The notes below the pieces were generated by a model, which made no database searches, was not told where the DNA came from, and saw only the letters and a list, made by a program, of their open reading frames with translations. DNA of 64,000 nt from Mycteria americana (lineage: Eukaryota; Chordata; Aves; Ciconiiformes; Ciconiidae). Shown here piece after piece: positions 50,301 to 62,300 of the stretch (position 1 is its first letter; each line of letters starts with the position of its first letter). The DNA lies in the NCBI RefSeq assembly GCF_035582795.1, contig NC_134372.1, positions 37,672,316 through 37,736,315 on the forward strand, given 5' to 3'. The position numbers and the translations under genes are program-made.

Positions 50301-53300
50301 TGTCTGCGTCACACTTCTCTGCACCCTGATAGCAACAGGCATGTTTTAGCTCAAGCCAGGATAAAAATTCTTCCTCGTGAGTTATACCCAGACACTATTT
50401 CTTACATTCTCTCGCACATAAGGATACAGACACAGGAAAATGCAGGGCTGAGCTGCATTCAATAATAATGTCCACAGACAGTAGCCTGACAAGATTGCTT
50501 TGTAGCAATTAGGATTCAGCCTACTGATTCATGCCCCATAAACTTACATTTAACGTCAAACTGTCTGAAACAAAATGCAGTCAACTCAGTGTACTGGATG
50601 CTATATTCTATCCTACATTAACCTTTGCTCGTTCATTGTTTTTATCATTAATTGGGGTTGTACCTGAAAGCCCAAATACCCAAATAAAGAGAAGAGCCTC
50701 ACTGTATATATAGGTCTTGTAACGCAGTAATAGTGTCTCCGCAGTTTGCAACTCCTAATCCGAACCGACCAAAGAAGAACTAGCAGAAAGCGCAAAGAGG
50801 GGAAGCAAGCTGTTCACAAGGAGCCTGAGGACAGTAACAGGGCTGCCATTATTTCAGACCTTTTGTACTGCAGCCAGTAGCCTACACACTAGACTAAGTT
50901 ATCACTAAGTTTGTTCCCTGGCACAACAGATTTCTTCCTTCTACTTGTTCAGGGATTTTGCACAGGTGCCTATAAAGCTTCAGAATTTGATTTGTATTTG
51001 GTGATTTGAATACATTAAAATGATGTGTATTTAGTGCCCAAACCTGAATACAAGAGACCTCACTACTCTCACAGTGGTATACACTGAGGTATACAAATGT
51101 AAAACAACATGAGATCAGGCTTAGACTCTCTTTATTTATAAATTTAATCGGTATTTTTTCAAATTATAAAATGTATGACATATATTTTTAAAATAAGCTT
51201 TGAAATTACCAAAACAAATACATAAATACTAAAGCGCTTCTTTTTTTTTTTTAACTCATGCAGTCATCTCAATTCACCACTGTAAGAACTTTGACCTTTA
51301 TAATCAATTGCCAGTATATCCTCAAATATCATAACATGTATGGAAAAACATGTCCCCAAAGGCATAAAATATACTTTATAATGACATGACGCATCCTGTC
51401 AATGCAGTTTCGTGATAGATGTGCTGCCCACATCTATCACCATTAGTGGAGAGTCTATAATGCGCATTTAGACAGCTATGCAATACTGTTATAGAAAAAC
51501 ATAGCGTATATAAACAGCCTTGGCTCCTTTACAGTATTAGGATGGATTATTTTTCTGCTAAATAAAAACAGTTGTTGTAAAGCTATATCCCAAGGAGGTA
51601 ATGCATACATATTATTTATTTAGCAACTGAATGAATAATTCCAGTGCTAATTACTTATTTTCTATATTTATAGTTAAACACATGGAGAAAAACTACTGGA
51701 CAAATTCTCCAGTTATGATTGGTTTTCTGTAAACTATTGGCGATTACTCACTAGAGTGATTCATTAAATATTGAAAGGTGATATATAATTAATACAAACA
51801 TTTTTTTATTAAAATATGTGAAGCAATCCCCTTGTTACCACTTTGATGAATTCACCTGCCATATATTATGGCACAGAATATTTGAAATCTATGCAATTTT
51901 CTATATTATTGTTGCAGTAATTCAATAAATATGCAAAAGAAGCAGTCGTTATGCTTCATGAATACTATCTGTCTCTGGTATTTCCTACTTGGTCACTCTG
52001 AAGAGTCTCATAATCCACACAACTATTTAAGATACAGTATGATGCAGGCAGGTGGTAAATTAAGATACTGCTGTTTGGTTCCCAGAATCAGGCAGACCCT
52101 ACACACATATTCACACAAATGGCAAGTGCCGTTTTCTCTTCAGGAAAAATCCTCCATAAGATGTTCCACATATTAAACTCAAATATGCCCCCATAGCCAC
52201 AAATGACATGTCAGGAAGTGCTGCCTTGTTCAGGGCAAGTTACAAGCCAAGCAGCGGCATCTTGCCTTTGTGCAAGGCAGCAGCTTTAGTGTCTATTCAG
52301 CAGCATCTGCAGGACTTCAAAGCAGCCAAAATCTGGAGGACTTCAGAAAATAAAAGTGGGGCCAGGACAGACTGTGCCTGGGTAACTGAGTTGGAGGGCA
52401 TGCAGGATCTGGTAAGAGAGTAGGACAGTTAGGGAACATCAGGAAGTGGAAGAAAACATCTTACATTCAAAAACTGTTTTCCCCTTATAACAGTAAAAAA
52501 AGTTGGGGGAGGGTGTCACTTTGTACTTAAAGTTGTCCTTTGGTGAGTTAAATACAATCACAAAATGGGTTGTCTCCATCTCACTTATCTGTTGTAACTG
52601 TTCTTCTAATCTGCATATTCCTTCCAGCAGGATTTTTTCTATGGATTGTCATCTCTTTGTACAGTAGCATTTCCATCTGGGTGGCATCAAGCCTCTACTG
52701 TAAGTGTCTAACCACAAGCTGATGATTTGGGTATTTCCATCAGCATTTGGAATGTCCAAAAAGTCGTCATTTTCAACACATTCTCTGTACTACAGTACCA
52801 CTTTAGCTTCTAGGGATTCTTCTGATTTCATATTCAAAAGTCTGATAGATCACACAATGAAACACTGACTGGAGAAAACACAGTTAACCGTACCATGATG
52901 GGAATGGAGAGACATCTTTCTGTAGCTAAAAAGTGGTTATATTTATTGAACCAGAAGTTAGTACAACCATATAATAATTGTATGTACGGACTAAGGAGAA
53001 GGGAGAAAGTTTGAATTAAGCACTTGCTTGACAAGTGTTTTTGTCCTGAGTGAAGCAAAAAAACCTTATCTGTAAATCTAGCATATTCTTTCACTAAGGT
53101 TTGGGATACATACCTTGCAAACTCAGTATTTGGGTGAATTACATTAGATGCATGATAACCCTAGAGAATATACCTCGTTTTTAAATGCTGCCATCTCAGC
53201 ATGCAGTTTCTCAGGTCTGTAATATGCCGAGCCACCACGGACTGCAAATCTTACATCTGTCTGTTTTCCATCAATGTTCATCACACTGAAGACAATGATA

Positions 53301-56300
53301 TCACTAAGCTTAGCAGGTAACATTTTTGCTAGTAATTCCTTGAACTTGTCATGTCTCGTTTTGCCATGTTCATCTCTCCTTATGAACTCCTCTGCTGTGA
53401 CATCTGAGTTTGGGATTCAAAAACAGATAAACATGAAATACTGGGAGACCACAGCTTAATTTATCAATTTGTTTCTTATTTAACAAATGGAAACATACTG
53501 GAAAGTGCCCTACAGTGATAAGTAAATCAAGTATTGATATAACAATACCTACATCACATAATCATTCAGTTATAGAAGCAGCTGATCTAAACTCTCACCA
53601 GCAAATAAAACTAACCTGATAGACGCACAGTGGCCGAGTTTTGTATGGCTTCATTTTCCAGCTCTTTGACATGGATTTGTACTGTAGATATAACATCAGG
53701 ACAAACTCCATCAGAAACTCTGACTTTTAAGTTGTATATTCCTTGAGTGTTATCCACCATCATCAAAGAACCAGTCCTCTGATTTAATCTGAAAGACCTA
53801 GACATAAACCTTCAATTAGGAAACCTCAATAAATCAAAATTGAGAACTAACTTTATACATTAATATAATTCAGAAGGCCTTAAATGTTTCTATGAAGGTT
53901 ATAGGATCAAAACTTACGGGATTTAGCAACCAACCTCAGAAAAGCACCAGAAACACCTTAATTCAGAAATGAAAACCTGCAGAGCTTATAAAAAGACGTT
54001 TCTGCCACTCCCAGATCCCCAGACTTTCCCAATCCTGAATAAAAGCAGTGTGTAGTTGAACCATGGGGTTCCACATAGTCATCATGGGCAGGTCTATGAG
54101 ATAAGTAATAGAAAGTGACAAAACCACACAAAGTCATTCCAGATGCTCATTTATCCATCTGGAACAGGATAAAGTCTGTATGAAATCTCTGATATCATCT
54201 TCATTTGCCACCTCAAAGGGACAGTAATCAGTAATTATGGAAATATTCCATGACCACCATTATGGAACAGTAACCTCCTAATATGGAAACAGGCCCAGGG
54301 GCTGCTGATGGACAGAAAGTCAGTCTTTAATTTTAGGCTACATAAAGCTTTTAAACTCTTATTCACAGCGGAGACAAAAATTCACATTCATTTTCACGTC
54401 CATCTTCTGTATTTCAGACAGCATACAATTATGCTATATGCCATCTCACTTTATGATATGAACAAATAATGTATAAGTAGGAAGTAAGGATCCAATTCAA
54501 CATTTCAATTAACAGAAAAAACTCCACTAATCTAAGAATCATGGTTTTCACACACAATTGTAAATTTAGCCATCAATGGAGATCACCAGATTCCCTTCCA
54601 CTTTTGATGAAATGATTCCATTCTGCCCTTTTAAATTTGGGATTTGTATTCCATCAACACTAACATTTGAGGGCAAGTATTAAATGCTCTGCATATTTTT
54701 AAATTAGATCCTATAGAATGCACATTTTTAAATAAATTAATGATGACATCTGACTAAAAATCAACATCATGGTGTGATCCTGCATTCTCTTGGAAAAAAT
54801 ATTTCATGCAGTAATTTCTTAATACATAGTTACCCAAGTAAAAAAGAAAAAGAGCATTCAGAAGGTAGATTCCTTAATACACTCAATAACCCTGGCTTTA
54901 TGCACATCCTGAACACAGAGAAATACACGGTGAGTAAAATAATTACAGAAGCATAAATATTACTCATTTTGACACAAATACAATCCTCACTTGAGCAGTT
55001 TTCCTTCAGAGAGAAATGTTTTATTGTCCCAGTCATCTTGATCTGGTGCAAACACTTCCCCAAGCACTGTCGTCAACCATTTTCCTGTTGAGATAAATTA
55101 TAATAAATCTGCATTTAATTTTTGCTTTTCAGTGCACTTTATATTCTGCCACATTCACTACTGCATTTATTATTTTCAGATTCCTGCTCAATTTGGTGAT
55201 GGTTATGATCCAAGATTCTTAAAATAATGCATAGCCTGTCATATGATTTCTGCCAGTTCTGGAAAGGTGAGTACACTATGGATGTCACATGAAAGAAGAA
55301 AAGCTGAAAACAACACAAAACAACAACAGAATGATGCATAAATACAACTCTATATAAAATTCTCAAACAACAAAAAAAATCACCACATCAGGAGTTAATC
55401 CCCAAATGTTTCATTGCTACTCTACTATTTCAAACGGCACACCAGTGGAATCCAGCAAAAGAGGGAGAGCATCTTGTGGGGTGCAGCTGGGAGAGAAGGA
55501 CGTGACTGAGAAAAGGAAATGGGCAAGAAGCCACCAAGCTGTGCCGTTCTTGGCCCTTTTTTCAGGCCCCTGCGGGCTGTCACAGAAGTGAAACATTCAA
55601 GCAGCTGTTCTAAAATAGCAAAAGGAGCAACTCCAGGGAAGCAGACCTTTGAATTCCACAGCCAAGATCCAGCAACATGGGAAATTTTTAAAGTTCAAAT
55701 CTGGAGCAAATCCACGCTAGGAACTTCATTCTCTCATTTTTATGGTAGGATCTGGTCGCATCTTTTTCTAATCTAGGCGTACTGAATTCAGCAAAAATAA
55801 CTTCTGTAGATTAATCTTCTCTAATATTTATCAGAAATTCTACCATTACAATGATAACTGAGATACAGCCAAGTCTATCTGGAATGGAGTATTTGGGGAA
55901 AGGCATAATAAACCATGCTTAATAAGGGCCACCAGGATTAGTTTAAGGTCAAGTTTTACAGGTAATTTCAGGAAAAAACACATTAATAGAAATTCAAGAC
56001 AAATTTTAGAAAATATTATTAAACTGTTCATCCTCTGCTAAACCACTCTGATGAGAAAACATAAAGCATTCACTTAATGGATGCATTTGCTCTGCTCTCT
56101 CCCATTACAACATTAAACCTCATAGTACTGTGGCTGCAATCACAGAGCAGCTCTCCTGCTAGTATTTCTTGAACTAGGCACTGTGCCTCACTCAAGAACA
56201 CATCCAGAACAGCACCTTTTTTTTTTTTTCAGTTCAAAGATTCAGTTCAGTTCTAGGAAGCAGTCACTTATTGCACCCCAAAAATTATTCTCTTCCTAAA

Positions 56301-59300
56301 AAAAGCACTGACCCAGCTTTCTCTTGGATCCTTTCTTGCCAGCAGAAAACCTCCCTCCTCAAGATTTCTATCCTGCTCAGCCATACAGTGGCTGCCACAG
56401 TGGAGGTGGGACTGGTCTATAATTCTGGGTAGGACTCATTTGTGACCATCTGTTTCTCTAAGTTGCTTCAGTTCTGCCATTCTCATCCCCAGATCTCTCA
56501 GCATCAGATACTTTCCAAATCTTGTGTGCACACACAAAAAACTTTTTGTCTGTGTAAGTGAAAACTACTCAATGGAAAATAGATTTTATTGGTTTATAAA
56601 AACACTGCTTTTTCTGCAAGTGCAATATATACTTGTTTGCAGCTAACAGTTTTTTGGTAGGTGATCTTTTACACACTAGGGTCTGAGCTTTGCAAATATA
56701 CTTTACTCGTTCCACTTTATTTAGCAGTTTACAGAATTGGAGTTTCAGTTTCAAAATATGTAAACCATTTAAAAAAAAAATTAAGAACTGCAAGGCAGAA
56801 ATTATGTGTAAAACTGTGCTATATTCATGAATCTGATATAATATCCTCATAGCACTTACCTTTGTAACTGTACACATAGACTTCCTTATGTCCAGATTCA
56901 TGGCAGTTGTCATTTTCATCACCAATTGTTACAGTCAGGGTGTTTGTAGAGCTCATAGCTGGAATCCCGCTATCTGTTATAACTATTGGCAGATGAAACA
57001 CCTTCTGCTTTTCTCTGTCAAAGGACCTCAAAGCAGTTACAGTTGCTGTGTTATTTCTGTTGTCAGTAAGAGAAAAATCCAAAGAATTCTGATAATCTGG
57101 TGGCAATGAAAATGTAAAGGGTGGCCCATTTTCTTCACTGTCTGGATCAAATGCATGAAGCAGTTTTGATGTATGGTTCATATACACTATTTCAGGCCTC
57201 AATATGTTCTCCCTAACTACAGGCAGGTATGGTGCCTCAAACCTTGGTGCATTGTCATTAACATCAAGCAAGTTAATCAAAACTGTAACGCTTCCAGTGC
57301 AGGCAGGTGTCCCTTGATCCGAAGCTTGTACGACTAAACTGTATTTTTGCATGACTTCACGATCTAGTGTATTTGCCACAATCACGTGACCATATTGGTC
57401 AACCGCAAACTGTCTCATAGGATCCGAATCTGACTTTATAGAATATATAATGTTTCCATTCAAACCAGAATCCTTGTCTGTAGCTCTCACTGTGGTTACT
57501 GTAGTACCTACAGGCATGTTTTCAAAGAAAGGGCTTGTCTGAATAAACTGAGAAAGGAAAACTGGCCTGTGGTCATTAGAGTCTTCAACTTCAATCAGGC
57601 ACGCTGCAATACTAGAGAAATCAAGATCTTCCACTGTAAGAGTAAGATTAAACTGCCTTTCACGTGCATCCTCAAAATCCAATTTTTTTTTCAGTCGAAT
57701 AGTGGCACATTGCCATTCTTTGTCATTCTCAATATAAAACTTCTGATCTGGGTCTCCCCCGATGATACTGAATATTAAGTCAGCATTTTCCCCAGCATCT
57801 GCATCTGTAGCACACACTTGCAGAACTTCTGAGTCGATAGCACTGTTTTCAGGAATTGTTGCCTGCCACATCTTTTTTGTGAATTTAGGTACGTGATCAT
57901 TGACATCTGCAATCCAGATAGTGGCAGTGCCCGTTCCTGTTAGCCCTCCCCCATCTCTTGCTTCAACAGTAAGAAAATAATTTTCACTCCTTTCTCTGTC
58001 TAGCATTCCTCCTGCTACATGGATTGTGCCACTATTGGGACTGATATTAAACATGTCAGTACCGAACTCATTTTTTACATTCTCTGTTATCCTGTAAGTC
58101 AGGACAGCATTAAGACCTACATTTGGATCATCACGATCAACTGCACCCATTTCCATCACTAACGTGTCTGCAGGAGAATTTTCAAAGACACTCCCATTGC
58201 AATCATCAGGCATGCATGTGAACATGGGTGCATTGTCATTTATATCCCACACATTAATAATTACATCAGCAAATCCCGTAAGTCCTTCTCCACCTTCATC
58301 AGTAGCCAATACAACAAATCTCCACAGTGCTCTCTCTTCCCGATCCAGCACCTTCTGTGAGTAAATGCTGCCTGTTTTCTCATCTATTGTGAAAATATCA
58401 GCTGCACCATGCCCATGCAATGAGTATCTCAAATCTCCTTCATCCACATTACTGTCAGGATCATTTGCCATAACCTACAAAAGTTTTGAAAACAAAGACA
58501 TAGAAATTATAAAATATGCAATGATTGCATTATATCCTATACGCTGCTAGTCTAAATGAGTCCAAGCAAAAGTATATGACATGCTACTATTATGTGCATG
58601 CCAGATGAATGGCAAATGAGAGGTGGCTGAAGGACAATTCCGAGTAGGTAAATATGCTTTGCACTACAATAACAATGTAGATATTCTAATACTAAAATAA
58701 TATTTTATTTTTTCATAGCTGTAGAGGTAATTTAACTATGCTATTCTGATAGCTACTTTAAAATGTTAATGATCTGCTTTCTAGGATCACAAATGATCCA
58801 TCCTGCTTATCCTACTTACTATCTTTAGTAGTAGTAATTATTTTTCCATAAAAGTCCACTTCTCTTCTTCCACTGACAAAAAACCTCAGTAAAACTAAAT
58901 TTCATTAATATCTCTGTGCTGGATTATTATTAACATAATTGTACCAGAGTAATCTGTGCTCTTTCATTGAAATATTATAATCTCTGAAACTGCATACACT
59001 ACCTGAAGTACAAAGACTGGTAACCCATCCAGTTCCTCAATTATACTTCCGTAGTATTCATTGATAGAGAAAACTGGAGTCTCATCATTTTTATTCATGA
59101 CATTGATGATCATAACTGCATAATCTTCCCATTTCCCGTCAGAGGCCAATAAGTGAATCTCATACATTTTTGTTTCTTCATAATCCAGTGGTTGGGCAAT
59201 AAAAATGGCTCCTGTTTCTGGTTCTACATCAAGTACCCCTCCTGTGTTTCCAGCTGTGATCTGATACCGTAATTTAGCATTTGTTCCTGTCAATTACCAA

Positions 59301-62300
59301 CAGTGTCAGAAAACACACATTTCTTGAAGTAGATTAAAACACAGGATGTTAACATGAAGTACAAATCATGCGCTAACTGATTTTTGGTATTATAGTTTTG
59401 TGGTCTTTTAAAACATGCAGCTATGTCAGATTACTTATCAGCATTTTCAATTCCGGTATGTCCAATTGTAATTTGTGTCTAATTATAAAACGTGTCTTTG
59501 CAATGAAGTATTAATTCTGCTTTTACTTATGATCCCTCGAATTCACTGAAGGATCAATATGACTGGCCAAGGCTATGGGACCAAAAAGACAAATTCTTAT
59601 TTGCTAACACCCAGCATGTAAGAATGAGTTATCATAAAATACTTCATACCATAGCATGAACCATTCTGCACTCATATTCATTTATTCGTAGACTTTACCA
59701 ACAAACAGGATAACCATGTATCAAGCCAGAGGAGACAGTCCTAACAGAACTTCTCAAAATTTCAGAGGCAGCACCAATTTGCCAATGGTTTTGGATCAAG
59801 TAAAGACTTTTAGCTTTTCTGCAAGCTCTACCTTCACATTACCATTCTTCTCTTCCCTTCTTTCATAGCTACATCTTTAATCATTTACTGCATTAAGAGG
59901 ACAGAAACAAAGTGCCATATATCCGTCACATCAGGTCCCCTGATCCAACACTATAGAGTAGATTTACAGGCAGCCTAAGTAACAAACTAAAAGTTCCTTC
60001 AGTAGGTAAATCCTTCTTCAGTACAACTTAGCCACATTTGCCTCAACCTCCTTGAGTGGGTGAGGAATCAAATACAGCCAGGATGTACTTGCACTTCACA
60101 GACATACTGACAGAATAGTCCTTTGGGACTTGTGCGACAAAAAAAGTATGGTTTCACCATACAGCAAAGTCAAATTAGTAGTGCACCATGGCCAAAAGAT
60201 GGAAGTCTGTATTCTTCCCTCTCTCATTTATGAGCACTGGTTACATACTTATTTTTACATGGCTTATGGCTGAATTCCTGACTGATTTGTAGATAAAGCA
60301 ATATAGCTAAGACTCATCATATGCATTTAGGAAGTCTAGATTCAAATATGAGAATGTGTACAAAAAAAAAAAAAAAAAGAACAGTACAACTATACTGTCC
60401 ATAGAGAAAGCAAATGAATCTCACCAAAATCAAGTCTGATTCATTCTAGTTAACCAGGACATTTTTACTGGTGACCATTCATAAGAAAAGGATGTGATCT
60501 ATAATAAATTTGTATTTGCTGGCACAGAAATTATTCCCCATCATGACATATTAATGCATTGTCTCCCAAAATAAGAGTTATTTGACTTATGCTTCACAGC
60601 TCCATTATGAACTAATGTTCATGCTCGATCAGTTCACACTTGAAGAAGTTTTAAAATCTAGAGACAAAAAGACATTTTGCCTTCTAACACCACTAAATAT
60701 GTCTTGGTGTGCTGAAATTAACTCATTAATATTTTAGACACAGCTATGGGGAATTCCCATACTTTACCTTCATCTTCATCATTAGCACTGACTGTAATGA
60801 TAGTTGAGCCCACATCCTGGTCTTCATCCACATTTACTTCATAGACACTTTGAGTGAAGACAGGCTTGTTATCATTCACATCGCTGATAAAAACACGCAC
60901 GTAGGCCGTGTCTAGAGAGACAAGAAACAAGAGATTAAAATACTCAGCTGTGCCACTTCTGTCAGCTACAATTCCTTAAACTGTCTAGCTGCACATTAAA
61001 TGAAGACGAATATACAGACAATACAGAAACAAACCCTTAGGGTTGTGGACAATATATATACCAACATTACTCAAAAGCACTTGGATATCAAATGAATGTC
61101 ACATTCAATTTGTTTAAACAGATAATATGTGAATAATTTATGCCTAATATGGCAATTGTACAGGTTTTAGGCATAACTTTTTGTGCTGAAGCCACAAAAG
61201 CCAAATTTTAAGTCTTTATTTAAGCACAGCCATCAACTGAGAATAGGATTTTCTATCTTGAACTTTCCTACTTCATAATTACTTTTGAAAGTATACATTA
61301 CCATATGCAGTGCTTTGAGAAACACCTCCACTACCCAAAGATCTGCATCCTACGGATAATGGGTGCATGTTTGCTAGCTAGGAAATATTCTCTAAACTCA
61401 AACTATGAAGCCCTAGTTTTCTTCTAATTTCAGAACAAAAAACTTGCCTGATCATCATACAAAATATCTCTTCCAGCTCTGACACAACTGTTGCACAGAC
61501 GCAGTAAAAAAAAAAACCTCAAAACCAAAACAACAGACACTCTTTCACAAGTACACTTGAAAAAAAGGAAAATAACAGTTAATCTTGCATTTCAGAGCTT
61601 CTGTTTTCAGAGACCAATTCAGGCAAAATCATGCTTGTCACAGACATCTGTCTCTTACCAGAGTTTGGTTTCCCATGTTTTCCAGGTCGAGCTGATTCAG
61701 AGCCATCTACTGACTTGACTTCTAGAAGATAAGACCCCTTCTTCTCTCTATCAAATACTGAGGCAGTGTATATTGAGCCTGTCTGTGAGTCCAAGCGAAA
61801 ATATGTGTAGTCTCTGCCACTGTCATGTAACAGGGAGTAAGTTATCTAAAGGATTAAAAAGAAGTTGTTAATCTATGCTTTCCTTTTGTTGGATAGATCA
61901 CAACTAAGTACTTGAAGAGAGGAAGAAGAGTCTTGTGTTTGAGAACTTGATCAGGGCCAAGAAAGCTGGGTAAAACTGCCAGCTTGAGCAATCTAGTTTG
62001 AAGTCAATTAACTTCCTGCATGTTGACTGCCGATCTGTAAAAGGAAATAAATTTGTCTTGTCTAATCAGTTCCCAAGTTCTCTAGTTCACATTTGCACAG
62101 TGCTTGTGCAACAGCACTCAGACTCAGCTAAAGATCCCAGGTACTAATAAAATAGCCACAGGTAAGTGGAACTTGAACTTGCTCAGTATCATGGCTCATG
62201 TTCTAGTCTCTATTATATATATGTTTTCGTGCACTTGACTTCAGCTTGCACTCTTGTTCTAACGATATACCTACTTTCAATTTTTAAAATCAGTAACGAA

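Noticed and set aside
56569..56859. Open frame extending past the large cadherin exon in another frame
   Set aside because: The splice donor at 56859 ends the exon and phase with the next exon is exact; the extension is intronic.
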